DNA from: Pseudomonas fluorescens
Lineage (GTDB): Bacteria > Pseudomonadota > Gammaproteobacteria > Pseudomonadales > Pseudomonadaceae
Direction of reading: 5' to 3'
Length of the DNA: 64,000 nt
Assembly: GCF_001623525.1 (NCBI RefSeq)
Contig: NZ_CP015225.1
Coordinates: 1,922,001-1,986,000, forward strand
In this document: piece after piece, positions 38,389 through 47,849 of the stretch
Layout of the letters: each line of letters begins with the position of its first letter
How positions within the stretch are numbered: the first letter of the stretch is position 1
Position numbers and translations under genes: made by a program
Notes under the pieces: generated by a model
Databases searched by the model: none
What the model saw: the letters and a program-made list of their open reading frames with translations, nothing else
What the model was told of the DNA's origin: nothing

Positions 38389-39177
38389 ATGGACACTCGC
38401 ACAACTGTTCTCATCACTGGCGCCTCCACCGGTATTGGCGCTGTCTATGCCCAACGCTTTGCGCAACGTGGACACGATCTCGTCCTGGTGGCCCGCGACA
38501 GCGCGCGCCTGGAAGCGCTGGCCGCCAAGCTGCGCAGCGAGCACAACGTTGCCGTCGATATTCTCCAGGCCGACCTGACCCAGCTCGGCGACCTGACAAC
38601 CGTCGAAGCCCGGCTGCGCGACGACGCCAACATCGGCATCCTGGTCAATAACGCCGGCGCCGCCCAATCCGGGACCTTCATCGAACAGTCGACCGACAGT
38701 GTCGCGCACCTGGTGTCGCTCAATACCACCGCGCTGGTCCGGCTGGCCAGCGCCATCGCCCCACGCCTGGTGGAAGCGGGTGACGGCGCGATCATCAACA
38801 TCGGCTCCGTCGTTGGCCTGGCACCGGAGTTCGGTATGTCGGTCTACGGCGCGACCAAGGCGTTCGTGCTGTTTCTCTCCCAGGGACTCAGCCTGGAACT
38901 CTCTCCGAAAGGCGTCTACGTACAAGCCGTCCTGCCAGCGGCCACCCGCACTGAGATCTGGGAACGCGCGGGCATCGATATCAACACCCTGAATGAAATC
39001 ATGGAAGTCGGTGACCTGGTCGATGCCGCGCTGGTCGGTTTTGATCGTCGCGAGCCGGTGACCATCCCGCCCTTGCATGAAGAAGCACGCTGGGATGCCT
39101 TGCAGGCCGCACGTCAAGGCCTGCTCGGGCAAATCCGGCAGTCCCATGTCGCCGAACGCTATCAAGACCCGGCGTGA
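38389..39177 (+). CDS. Short-chain dehydrogenase/reductase
   Basis: 262 residues, classical SDR: cofactor motif TGASTGIG at about 11-18, NNAG in ILVNNAGAAQSG, catalytic Ser in INIGSVVGLA and YxxxK in SVYGATKAFV. The start at 38389 has GAAGAG upstream; a TTG 6 codons earlier is less likely. Probably NADP-linked. The substrate is unknown; co-location with the ene-reductase and MDR suggests carbonyl or electrophile detoxification. Confidence 0.88.
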   Translation: MDTRTTVLITGASTGIGAVYAQRFAQRGHDLVLVARDSARLEALAAKLRSEHNVAVDILQADLTQLGDLTTVEARLRDDANIGILVNNAGAAQSGTFIEQSTDSVAHLVSLNTTALVRLASAIAPRLVEAGDGAIINIGSVVGLAPEFGMSVYGATKAFVLFLSQGLSLELSPKGVYVQAVLPAATRTEIWERAGIDINTLNEIMEVGDLVDAALVGFDRREPVTIPPLHEEARWDALQAARQGLLGQIRQSHVAERYQDPA

Positions 39178-39276
39178 TCATCGTTTAGCAGGTGCCGGCG
39201 CGAAGGACAGCGCCGGTATTTCCGGATGCCGGGCCAAGTGATCACTGCACTGCATCCCTTATGAGAGCAAAGCACC

Positions 39277-40293
39277 ATGAAGGCATTTTTAATCGACCGC
39301 TACGGCAAGCACAGTGGTCGTATCGGCGAGCTACCGACCCCTGACGTGGGTGACCACGACGTTCTGGTCCGCGTGCAGGCTGCCAGCGTCAATTTGCTGG
39401 ATTCAAAGATCAGCAAAGGCGAATTCAAGCTGATCCTGCCCTACTCCTTTCCCTTGGCATTGGGTCATGACTTGGCCGGGGTCGTGGTCCGCGTGGGATC
39501 CCGTGTCGAGCAATTCAAGCCGGGCGATGAAGTCTATGCCCGCGCCCCGGACGGGCACATCGGCACCTTCGCCGAGCAGATTTCAGTGAACGAAAATGCC
39601 CTGGCCGTGAAACCGGCAAACATCAGCATGGAAGAAGCCGCCGCCCTGCCCTTGGTCGCCCTGACCGCCTGGCAGGTACTGGTTGAAACCGCCCGGCTGA
39701 AGAAAGGCCAAAAGGTCTTCATCCAGGCCGGTTCAGGTGGCGTCGGCACCCTCGCCATCCAGCTTGCCAAGCACCTCGGCGCCTTCGTTGCGACCAGCAC
39801 CAGCACCCCCAATGTGCCGTGGGTCAAAGCCCTGGGCGCAGACGTTGTCATCGATTACAAGCAGCAGGATTTCGCCAGCGTCCTGCAGGACTATGACATC
39901 GTGTTGAACAGCCTGGGCGCCGATGAGCTGGAGAAATCGCTGAAGATCCTGAAACCAGGCGGCCAACTCATTTCCATCTCCGGCCCCCCCACCCCACAGT
40001 TCGCCCAGGCCCAGGGACTTTCCTGGGTGCTGAGACTGATCATGGGCCTGTTGAGCAGCGGTATACGCCGCAAGGCCCACCGAAAGGGAGTGAGCTACGC
40101 CTTCGTGTACATGCGTGCCAATGGTCCTCAGCTGCGGGAGATCACCACCCTCGTCGAGTCCGGCAGCATCAAGCCGGTGCTTGATCGATCCTTCCCCTTC
40201 GACGCGACAGCCGATGCCCTGAGCTATGTCGAACAAGGACGATCGAAGGGTAAGGTCGTCATCAAGATCCACTCGGGAATGGCCGATGAGTGA
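39277..40293 (+). CDS. Zinc-independent MDR alcohol dehydrogenase/quinone oxidoreductase family
   Basis: 338 residues. GroES-like N-terminal half (GHDLAGVVVRVGSRVEQFKPGDEVYA) and a Rossmann half with IQAGSGGVGTLAIQLAKHLG. The zinc-ligand cysteines of true alcohol dehydrogenases are absent, placing it with quinone reductase/RTN4I1-like enzymes that use NADPH on quinones or enones. Likely third member of the TetR-linked set; the 99-bp gap allows its own promoter. Confidence 0.88.
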   Translation: MKAFLIDRYGKHSGRIGELPTPDVGDHDVLVRVQAASVNLLDSKISKGEFKLILPYSFPLALGHDLAGVVVRVGSRVEQFKPGDEVYARAPDGHIGTFAEQISVNENALAVKPANISMEEAAALPLVALTAWQVLVETARLKKGQKVFIQAGSGGVGTLAIQLAKHLGAFVATSTSTPNVPWVKALGADVVIDYKQQDFASVLQDYDIVLNSLGADELEKSLKILKPGGQLISISGPPTPQFAQAQGLSWVLRLIMGLLSSGIRRKAHRKGVSYAFVYMRANGPQLREITTLVESGSIKPVLDRSFPFDATADALSYVEQGRSKGKVVIKIHSGMADE

Positions 40294-40448
40294 AAGCGTA
40301 TCGGCGCCGCAGAGTCTGGCGCACATTGATGCTTGAGCAATGAGGAGCGTCAGGCCAGTACCACCTGAAGCAAAAGCGCTGATTTGACCTGTGGGAATCG
40401 GTTGACTACCTTGAAACTCACCCATCTCGTTCGACAAGGAGTGTCGAC

Positions 40449-40619
40449 ATGTGCGCAGCTGCTCGCGCGTTTTTAACCCTGCCCCTGGCATTCCATACGG
40501 TAGCTGCCCAGTCGCCGCATGATCCGCTGAAGCCCCGCATCAACCCCAACTACAACATCCTCAAGGACGCGCACCAGGAACTCAATGCGGCGGCTGGTTG
40601 CCATTCGCTCTCGCGTTGA
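40449..40619 (+). CDS. Small secreted-type protein, unknown
   Basis: 56 residues. A strong ribosome site (AAGGAG, 7 nt before ATG) and a signal-peptide-like start (CAAARAFLTLPLAFHTVAAQ) are followed by about 36 polar residues ending in NAAAGCHSLSR. I do not recognise it. It could be a real small periplasmic protein or the broken 5' end of a longer gene; no continuation is evident in the next 140 bp. Confidence 0.4.
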   Translation: MCAAARAFLTLPLAFHTVAAQSPHDPLKPRINPNYNILKDAHQELNAAAGCHSLSR

Positions 40620-40760
40620 GTCGCCCTCGTCCATAACACTGCCGATGCCCGCGACAGGCTCAATGAAAGCCGCCGGCCGGCATCACGAGCCCTGCTGTTT
40701 TCTCTTTCCCGGCATGGAATGCCGCGCCGGCTACCGGCTCCAACACAAGGAAGTCACGTC

Positions 40761-41996
40761 ATGAAGACACGTTTGAAAAGAATCACGCCTTTGCTCGTCC
40801 TCCCGTTGTTCTGGCAAACGACAGCGGCCAATGCCGAGTCGTGCGAAGAGACGCTGAAACGGGTGGAAGGTTTGTATAACAACACCGTCGACAGTTGCCG
40901 GCAGGACCCGGCCTCGGATTGTTCGGGGTTGCTGATCAGGGGCACCCACCGCGCCAACCCGGCGAAGGGCGAAAAATGGGATGTCTGGAACCCGAGCCCG
41001 AAAGCGAAGGAACTGGGTACCTTTGCCGCCTCCTGGATGCGGGTCGATGGCATCAGCTATGAAGATCCTGGCATGAGCACCCAGAACGGCTACATCATCA
41101 CGCCGATCGACCAGGTACGCGAACCGGAAACCCCGGTGCACATCTACTGCGCATTTCCGAACGATGCCTGGACCGACTTTCGCAATGACCGAGGCTGCGG
41201 CAACAACAAAAACACCGCGCAGACAGAGGCTGTCTGCCAGGCCATGGCGCCGCCTATCCTCAACGCCAATGCCTGGGTCGCGCATTTCACCCGGTTCAAC
41301 AACGACAGGAAGCAAGACCAGTTGCAATGTGGATTCAATATGCGCAACCCCATGAGCAGCCGGGAACGGGTCGACGCGTTTCGAAACTTCATGGGCGCCC
41401 GGCAAGTCATCAATACCCGCGAATTTCAAACCCAGACCGAACTGCGCCTGGGTAACCCGAAAGACGATGCATTGCCGATCCTGGCGTTTTTCTACAGCGA
41501 TCAACGGGGCTTGAACGATGCCCTGGCCAACCAACGGGACTACAAAGACAAGACCGGCAAGGATCGCAACATCATCAAGATCGACTTCCCCAGGACGCCG
41601 GGCAGCAAGGCCACGTTCTCCTGCACCCGAACCACGCCGCCCACGCAACAATTCTGTGAACGCTACATCGAATCCAGTACTTGGGTACGCCGCCCTGATC
41701 CGAAGCTTGGGCCCGATACCTGGTCGCTCCAGGTCGTGCCCACGGCCTGCGGCCGTGCGATCAAGGATGACCAGACCGACAGGATGTTTGCCGAGCTGTA
41801 CAACAAGCACAAAGACGACGGGCAATGGCGGCAATACAGCGTCTACGGCGGATCCATCCGCCGGCAACTAGTGTGTCATCTGGCGGCCACCTTCGATGGC
41901 AAACCCGTCAGGAACAAGCCCGAGTGGAACCTTGAGCCGGCACGTCCTTACGTCGACCAGGCCAGGGCTGTCGCACAGTATTGCAATCCTTACTGA
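40761..41996 (+). CDS. Secreted halovibrin (HvnA)-like protein
   Basis: 411 residues from ATG 40761 (AGGA 9 nt upstream), with a signal peptide (ITPLLVLPLFWQTTAANA). The mature part is Cys-rich (about 9 Cys), consistent with disulfides in an exported protein: ESCEETLKRVEGLYNNTVDSC, CSGLLIRGTHRANP, YCAFPNDAWTDFRNDRGCG, ILAFFYSDQRGLNDAL. From memory this resembles proteins annotated in Pseudomonas as halovibrin HvnA, related to the secreted ADP-ribosyltransferases of Vibrio fischeri; I cannot confirm the alignment here. It stands alone. Confidence 0.6.
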   Translation: MKTRLKRITPLLVLPLFWQTTAANAESCEETLKRVEGLYNNTVDSCRQDPASDCSGLLIRGTHRANPAKGEKWDVWNPSPKAKELGTFAASWMRVDGISYEDPGMSTQNGYIITPIDQVREPETPVHIYCAFPNDAWTDFRNDRGCGNNKNTAQTEAVCQAMAPPILNANAWVAHFTRFNNDRKQDQLQCGFNMRNPMSSRERVDAFRNFMGARQVINTREFQTQTELRLGNPKDDALPILAFFYSDQRGLNDALANQRDYKDKTGKDRNIIKIDFPRTPGSKATFSCTRTTPPTQQFCERYIESSTWVRRPDPKLGPDTWSLQVVPTACGRAIKDDQTDRMFAELYNKHKDDGQWRQYSVYGGSIRRQLVCHLAATFDGKPVRNKPEWNLEPARPYVDQARAVAQYCNPY

Positions 41997-42311
41997 GGCT
42001 TAGGCGGCAAACGAGATCTGCCGATACCCCAGGTAGCGGCGGATCATCGTGCCAGGGCGTTGGCCAGGTCTCGCTTAGAGACTTTCGACCGTCACTATTT
42101 CAAAGGGCAACAAGTGCACCTGAGTGCCACCGCCCGACCCGCCCTGAAGATGTTCGACCATCGCCTCGATCATGGCCAGTTCAAGCAGCAATTGGGCGAC
42201 TTGATGAGGAGATTCGTGCTCCAGGAACAGAATCTCCGGCTCGCCTTTCAAACAGCTTGAATCCGTCGCCGCGAGACGGATGGCCTTGGCCATTTCTTGA
42301 TAGAACGTTGA

Positions 42312-42455
42312 TACCTGCAGCAAGACGAACGCCAGGCGCCATTGATGGATGCCATCGTCGCCAATAATGACGAAATGGCCATCGGTGCTGCCATGGCCCT
42401 GCTGCAATCAGGCAAGGCCAAGGGCGAAATTTCGGTGGTGGGTTTGGACGGGTGA
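42312..42455 (+). pseudogene. Remnant of an RbsB-like periplasmic sugar-binding protein gene
   Basis: The 48-codon frame contains MDAIVANNDEMAIGAAMALL, then SGKAKGEISVVGLDG and a stop. This is the recognisable core of ribose/xylose-type binding proteins (DAIVANNDEMALGA). The normal ~190 upstream and ~80 downstream residues are missing, and the frame closes with TGA on both sides. It sits in the otherwise gene-poor stretch 41997-42568. Confidence 0.6.
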
Positions 42456-42568
42456 GCCGCGCGCCTCGACAGTCCCCCTTACACAATTTCACACACCCCC
42501 TACAAAGCTTCACCCCTGCCATTGACCCCGGTCCGTAGCATTGACGGGTTCATTATTGGGGAAGCACC

Positions 42569-43738
42569 ATGTCCAAGATTCCTTTCATCACACTGGGCCT
42601 GCTGGTCGGCGCGCTGCTGCTCAGTGGCTGTGATAGCGCCTCGCCCCCAGACGCCTCCTCCCCGCTGGCAAGCGTGCGTATCGAAACCGTTCAGGCCCGA
42701 CCACTGTCGATCAGCAACGAGCTAAGTGGCAGGATCGCCGCGCCGCGGGTAGCCGAAGTGCGGGCGCGGGTGGCTGGGGTCGTCTTGCAACAGGTGTTTC
42801 GTGAAGGCCGCGACGTCAAACAGGGCGAGCTGCTGTTTCGCATCGATCCGGCGCCATTCAAGGCCGACCTGGACAGTGCCGAGGCGGCGTTGCGCAAGGC
42901 CGAGGCCAATGCGTTCCAGGCCCGTTTGCAGGCACAACGTTACGCCCAGTTGATCGATGACAAAGCGATCAGTGGCCAGGATTACGACAACGCCCGGGCC
43001 AGCGTGCGCCAGACCGCCGCCGATGTCGCTGCCAGCAAGGCCGCGGTGGAACGGGCGAAACTGAACCTGGGGTACGCCACGGTGACCGCGCCTATTTCCG
43101 GACGTATCGGTCGCGCGCTGGTGACGGAAGGTGCCTTGGTCGGGCAGAACGAAAGCACGCCGTTGGCGTTGATCCAGCAACTGGACCCGATCCACGCCGA
43201 CCTCACGCAATCGACCCGCGAACTCAACGACCTGCGCCGCGCCTTTCGCGCAGGGCTCTTGCAAGCGGTCGGCCAGGGCCAGGCCAAGGCCACGTTGATT
43301 CAGGACGATGGCAGCCCCTATCCGCTGCCCGGCAAATTGCTGTTCACCGACCTCAGCGTCGACCCGAGCACCGGCCAGATCACCCTGCGCAGCGAATTTC
43401 CCAACCCCGACCTGGACCTGCTGCCTGGCAGCTTCATTCGCGTGCGCCTGGAACAGGCGGTCAACAGCCAGGGCATCACTGTGCCGCAACGGGCCGTCCT
43501 GCGAGACAGCGCCGGGGTTGCCCAGGTGCTGATGCTGGACGCCGAACAGAAGGTCAGCCAGCAACCTGTGCAACTGGGCGCCGCGCAAAACGATCGCTGG
43601 GTCGTCACGCAAGGTTTGAAACCCGGCGACCGCATCGTCATCGAAGGCCTGCAACATGCCCGTCCCGGTGAGCAGGTCCAGGTCGATGACACCCCACTTC
43701 CCCTCGCCCAGGTTCACGGGCCACAGGCAGGACACTAA
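42569..43738 (+). CDS. RND efflux periplasmic adaptor (AcrA/MexA family) lipoprotein
   Basis: 389 residues. Lipoprotein signal with lipobox LSGC (FITLGLLVGALLLSGCDS). Biotinyl-lipoyl half-motifs (AEVRARVAGVVLQQVFREGRDVKQGELLFRID and LNLGYATVTAPISGRIGRA) flank an alpha-hairpin at about 95-155, followed by beta-barrel and membrane-proximal domains. It links the inner-membrane pump of the next gene (3-nt gap) to an outer-membrane channel encoded elsewhere. No regulator is adjacent. Confidence 0.93.
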   Translation: MSKIPFITLGLLVGALLLSGCDSASPPDASSPLASVRIETVQARPLSISNELSGRIAAPRVAEVRARVAGVVLQQVFREGRDVKQGELLFRIDPAPFKADLDSAEAALRKAEANAFQARLQAQRYAQLIDDKAISGQDYDNARASVRQTAADVAASKAAVERAKLNLGYATVTAPISGRIGRALVTEGALVGQNESTPLALIQQLDPIHADLTQSTRELNDLRRAFRAGLLQAVGQGQAKATLIQDDGSPYPLPGKLLFTDLSVDPSTGQITLRSEFPNPDLDLLPGSFIRVRLEQAVNSQGITVPQRAVLRDSAGVAQVLMLDAEQKVSQQPVQLGAAQNDRWVVTQGLKPGDRIVIEGLQHARPGEQVQVDDTPLPLAQVHGPQAGH

Positions 43739-43741
43739 GCC

Positions 43742-46700
43742 ATGCCGCAGTTCTTCATCGACCGTCCGGTGTTCGCCTGGGTGGTCGCGCTGTTCATCCT
43801 GTTGGCCGGTATCCTGGCCATCCCGCAACTGCCGGTGGCGCAATACCCGGTCGTGGCCCCGCCCCAAATCGAGATCTACACCGTCTACCCGGGTGCTTCG
43901 GCGCAAACCGTGGACGAAAGCGTGGTCAGCCTGATCGAGGAAGAACTCAACGGCGCCGACAACCTGCTGTATTTCGAGTCCCAGAGCAGCCTGGGTAGCG
44001 CCACCATCACCGCGACCTTCCAACCCGGCACCAACCCGGAACTGGCCCAGGTCGATGTGCAGAACCGCCTCAAGGCCGTGGAGTCACGCCTGCCGCAAGC
44101 GGTGACCCAGCAAGGCTTGCAAGTGGACAAAGTCTCCGCTGGTTTCCTGCTGCTGATCACCCTCACCTCCAGCGACGGCAAGCTCGACGACGTGGCTCTC
44201 AGCGACTACCTGGCGCGCAACGTGATGAACGAGATCAAGCGCCTGGACGGTGTCGGCAAGGCCCAGTTGTACGGGGCCGAACGGGCCATGCGGATCTGGA
44301 TCGACCCGCAGAAACTGGTGGGCTTCAACCTGACTCCGGCCGACGTAAACGCAGCCATCGTGGCGCAGAACGCCCAGGTATCGGCCGGTAGCCTGGGCGA
44401 TTTGCCGAGCCGCCACACCCAGGAAATCACCGCGACCATCGTCGTCAAAGGCCAGCTCAACACACCGCAAGAGTTCGCAGACATAGTGCTCAAGGCCAAC
44501 CCCGATGGCTCGACGGTGCGCATCGCCGACGTGGCACGGGTAGAAATCGGCAGCCAGGAATACCAGTTTTCCACGCGCCTGAACGGCAAGCCGTCCACTG
44601 CCGTGGCCGTGCAACTGTCTCCGGGCGCCAACGCCTTGAACACCGCGACCCTGGTGCGCAACAAGATGGACGAGCTGTCGCACTACTTCCCGGCCGGCGT
44701 GGAATACAAGATTCCCTACGACACGTCGCCGTTCGTCAAGGTCTCGATCACCAAGGTGATCTACACCCTCGGCGAGGCGATGTTGCTGGTGTTCGCGGTG
44801 ATGTTCCTGTTCCTGCAGAACATCCGCTACACCCTGATCCCGACATTGGTGGTGCCGGTGGCGCTGATGGGCACCTTCGCGACGATGCTCGCGCTGGGGT
44901 TCTCGATCAACGTGCTGACGATGTTCGGCATGGTGCTGGCCATCGGCATCCTGGTGGACGATGCGATCGTGGTGGTGGAGAACGTCGAGCGGATCATGGC
45001 CCGGGAAGGCTTGTCGCCCAAGGAGGCCACACGCAAGGCCATGGGGCAGATCACCGGGGCGATCATTGGCATCACCCTGGTGCTGGTGGCGGTGTTCATT
45101 CCGATGGCGTTCATGCACGGCTCGGTGGGGGTGATCTACCAGCAGTTCTCGTTGTCGATGGCGACATCGATTCTGTTCTCGGCTTTTCTCGCCCTGACCT
45201 TGACCCCGGCGCTTTGTGCAACCTTGCTCAAACCGCTCGCCCAAGGTGATCACCACGCCAAGACTGGATTCTTCGGCATGTTCAACCGTGGTTTCGACCG
45301 ATTCGGCGAGCGCTATCAAGGTTGGGTGGCCTATGCGGTAAAACGCAGCGGCCGTTATCTGCTGATCTACGGCGTGTTGCTGGTGGGCATGGGCGTGCTG
45401 TTCAGCCGCCTGCCCTCCTCGTTCCTGCCGGTGGAAGACCAGGGCTACACCATCACCGACATCCAGCTGCCACCGGGTGCCAGCAAGAATCGTACGGTGC
45501 AGGTGGTCGAGCAGATCGAAGCCCACAACGCCGGCGAACCGGGGGTCGGTGACAGCACGATCATTCTCGGTTTCAGCTTTTCCGGCAGCGGCCAGAATGC
45601 GGCCCTGGCCTTCACCACCCTCAAGGACTGGTCGCAACGCGGCGCCGAGGATTCGGCGGCGTCGATTGCCGACCGCGCCAACCTGGCCCTGGGTCAAATC
45701 AAGGATGCCATGGCGTTCTCGGTGCTGCCGCCGCCGGTGGATGGCCTGGGCACTTCCAGCGGTTTCGAGTTCCGTTTGCAGGACCGTGGTGGCCTCGGCC
45801 ATGCCACCTTGATGCAGGCCCGCAGCGAATTGCTCGCCGCCGCCGACAAAAGCCCGATGCTGATGAATGTGCGTGAAAGCGCCCTGGCGGAGGCGCCGCA
45901 GGTGCAATTGGAAGTCGACCGCAAGCAGGCCAATGCCCTGGGCATTTCCTTTGCCGACGTCGGCAGTGTGTTGTCCACGGCAGTGGGTTCGGCCTACATC
46001 AACGACTTCCCCAACCAGGGGCGGATGCAGCGGGTGGTAGTCCAGGCCGAGGGCGACCAGCGCAGCCAGGTCGAAGACTTGCTGAAGATTCATGTGCGCA
46101 ACAACAGCGGAAAAATGGTCCCGTTGTCAGCCTTCGTCCAGGCCCGCTGGACCCAGGGGCCGGCGCAATTGACCCGCTATAACGGTTATCCGGCGGTGAG
46201 CATTTCCGGCGAACCGGCACCGGGCTACAGCACCGGACAAGCCATGGCCGAAATCGAACGGCTGGTGGCCCTGGGGCCGACGGGCCTGGGCCAGGAATGG
46301 ACCGGGTTGTCCTTGCAGGAACGCCTGTCCGGCAGCCAGGCACCCATTCTGTTGGGCCTGTCGCTGCTGGTAGTGTTCCTGTGCCTGGCGGCGCTGTACG
46401 AGAGCTGGTCGATCCCGACCTCGGTGTTGCTGGTGGTGCCGCTGGGTGTGCTCGGCGCGGTATTGGCCGTGTCGTTGCGCGGCATGCCTAACGATGTGTT
46501 TTTCAAGATCGGGCTGATCACCATCATCGGCCTGTCGGCGAAAAACGCGATCCTGATCATCGAGTTCGCCAAGAGCCTGTACGACGAAGGTCACGACCTG
46601 ATCGACGCCACGCTACAGGCTGCACGCCTGCGCCTGCGGCCGATCATCATGACCTCGCTGGCCTTCATCCTTGGGGTGGTCCCGCTGGCGATTGCCACGG

Positions 46701-46837
46701 GCGCCAGCTCGGCGAGCCAGCAGGCCATCGGTACCGGAGTGATCGGCGGGATGATCACCGCCACGCTGGCGGTGGTGTTCGTGCCGGTGTTTTTTGTGGT
46801 GGTGATGAAGCGTGTCAGGCGTGTTGAACCCAAGTGA
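43742..46837 (+). CDS. RND multidrug efflux pump, inner membrane (AcrB/MexB family)
   Basis: 1031 residues, full length for the HAE1 family. Starts MPQFFIDRPVFAWVVALFILLAGILA (TM1). Proton-relay Asp pair in GILVDDAIVVVENVERIM, and the Lys-containing segment GLSAKNAILIIEFAKSL. Exports hydrophobic drugs by proton antiport as a trimer with the adaptor at 42569. It lacks a neighbouring outer-membrane factor, so it presumably borrows a TolC/OprM-type channel. Confidence 0.95.
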   Translation: MPQFFIDRPVFAWVVALFILLAGILAIPQLPVAQYPVVAPPQIEIYTVYPGASAQTVDESVVSLIEEELNGADNLLYFESQSSLGSATITATFQPGTNPELAQVDVQNRLKAVESRLPQAVTQQGLQVDKVSAGFLLLITLTSSDGKLDDVALSDYLARNVMNEIKRLDGVGKAQLYGAERAMRIWIDPQKLVGFNLTPADVNAAIVAQNAQVSAGSLGDLPSRHTQEITATIVVKGQLNTPQEFADIVLKANPDGSTVRIADVARVEIGSQEYQFSTRLNGKPSTAVAVQLSPGANALNTATLVRNKMDELSHYFPAGVEYKIPYDTSPFVKVSITKVIYTLGEAMLLVFAVMFLFLQNIRYTLIPTLVVPVALMGTFATMLALGFSINVLTMFGMVLAIGILVDDAIVVVENVERIMAREGLSPKEATRKAMGQITGAIIGITLVLVAVFIPMAFMHGSVGVIYQQFSLSMATSILFSAFLALTLTPALCATLLKPLAQGDHHAKTGFFGMFNRGFDRFGERYQGWVAYAVKRSGRYLLIYGVLLVGMGVLFSRLPSSFLPVEDQGYTITDIQLPPGASKNRTVQVVEQIEAHNAGEPGVGDSTIILGFSFSGSGQNAALAFTTLKDWSQRGAEDSAASIADRANLALGQIKDAMAFSVLPPPVDGLGTSSGFEFRLQDRGGLGHATLMQARSELLAAADKSPMLMNVRESALAEAPQVQLEVDRKQANALGISFADVGSVLSTAVGSAYINDFPNQGRMQRVVVQAEGDQRSQVEDLLKIHVRNNSGKMVPLSAFVQARWTQGPAQLTRYNGYPAVSISGEPAPGYSTGQAMAEIERLVALGPTGLGQEWTGLSLQERLSGSQAPILLGLSLLVVFLCLAALYESWSIPTSVLLVVPLGVLGAVLAVSLRGMPNDVFFKIGLITIIGLSAKNAILIIEFAKSLYDEGHDLIDATLQAARLRLRPIIMTSLAFILGVVPLAIATGASSASQQAIGTGVIGGMITATLAVVFVPVFFVVVMKRVRRVEPK

Positions 46838-46874
46838 GGCCAGGCCGGAGCACCGCTATCGCGAGCAAGCCCGC

Positions 46875-46894
46875 CCCCACAGGAGCCTGTGGGG
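46875..46894. terminator. Hairpin terminator/REP after the RND operon
   Basis: CCCCACAGG AG CCTGTGGGG is a perfect 9-bp stem with a 2-nt loop, 38 bp after the pump stop. A second REP motif (GTGGGAGCGAGCCTGCTCGC) begins at about 46927. The converging FAH gene ends at 46970. Confidence 0.55.
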
Positions 46895-46969
46895 CACATG
46901 AATTGTGTGCCTGTCGAAGATCCACTGTGGGAGCGAGCCTGCTCGCGAAGATGACAGCGGGCCCAGCCC

Positions 46970-47818
46970 TCAGTCCGCCTGCACCGTGACCTGGCGCTGT
47001 TCGCCCAAGCCCTGGATTCCCAGGCGCATGGTCTGGCCCGGCCGCAGGAACACCGGGTTGGGCTTGATGCCCAAGCCGACGCCGGGCGGCGTGCCGGTGG
47101 AGATCACATCCCCGGGTTGCAGGCTCATGCACCGGCTCAGGTAGGCAATCAGTTGCGGCACGCTGAAGATCAGCGTACGGGTATTGCCGTTCTGATAGCG
47201 GTGTCCGTCGACCTCCAGCCATAGGTCCAGCGTATGCGGGTCGGCGATTTCGTCCCGCGTCACCAGCCACGGCCCAAGGGGGCCGAAGGTGTCGAAGCCC
47301 TTGCCCTTGTCCCAGGTGCCGCCGCGCTCCAGTTGCCACTCGCGCTCGGACACATCGTTGATGACGCAGTAGCCGGCGACATGCTCCATGGCATTGGCTT
47401 CGTCGATGTAGCGTCCGCCTTTACCGATGACCACGCCCAACTCGACTTCCCAGTCGGTCTTGAGCGAGCCGCGCGGGATCTGGATGTCGTCGTTCGGCCC
47501 GCAGATGGCACTGGTCCATTTATTGAAGATGATCGGCTCTCTCGGCACCTCCATGTTCGACTCGGCCGCATGGTCGGCGTAGTTCAGGCCGATGCAGATG
47601 AATTTGCCGACCTGCCCGACACAGGCACCGATGCGCGGCTGGCCGGCCACGAGCGGCAGGCTGCGCGGGTCGAGGGTGGCGAGCGCTGCCAGGCTGTCCG
47701 GGCCGAGGGCCTGCCCGGCGATGTCCGGCACATGGGCCGAGAGGTCGCGGATCTGATTGTCGGCATCCAACAGCCCGGGTTTTTCCGAACCTTTTTCGCC
47801 GTAGCGCAATAGTTTCAT
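46970..47818 (-). CDS. FAH-family hydrolase, probable 2,4-diketo-3-deoxy-sugar-acid hydrolase
   Basis: 282 residues. FAH fold with ICIGLNYADHAAE, metal ligands in DWEVELGVVIG (ExE) and INDVSERE (Asp), and GDVISTGTPPGVGLG. Homologues in non-phosphorylative rhamnose, fucose and pentose routes split 2,4-diketo-3-deoxy acids into pyruvate plus lactate or glycolate. The preceding SDR (31-bp gap) would make that diketo substrate. With pentonate genes nearby, pyruvate plus glycolate is the best guess. Annotation pipelines also call such proteins ureidoglycolate lyase, which is less likely here. Confidence 0.88.
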   Translation of the reverse strand: MKLLRYGEKGSEKPGLLDADNQIRDLSAHVPDIAGQALGPDSLAALATLDPRSLPLVAGQPRIGACVGQVGKFICIGLNYADHAAESNMEVPREPIIFNKWTSAICGPNDDIQIPRGSLKTDWEVELGVVIGKGGRYIDEANAMEHVAGYCVINDVSEREWQLERGGTWDKGKGFDTFGPLGPWLVTRDEIADPHTLDLWLEVDGHRYQNGNTRTLIFSVPQLIAYLSRCMSLQPGDVISTGTPPGVGLGIKPNPVFLRPGQTMRLGIQGLGEQRQVTVQAD

Positions 47819-47849
47819 GTCGTGCTCCTGCTCAAGTGAAGACCGGGGT

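Noticed and set aside
42075..42407. Minus-strand 110-residue frame in the gene-poor gap before the RND operon
   Set aside because: It overlaps the recognisable RbsB-like remnant on the other strand, has no ribosome site and matches no family I know. The helix-like segment LLLELAMIEAMVEHLQG keeps it slightly open.
44084..46093. 669-codon minus-strand frame opposite the RND pump
   Set aside because: His/Gln/Arg-rich low-complexity translation typical of an antisense shadow; the plus strand encodes a full AcrB-family protein.
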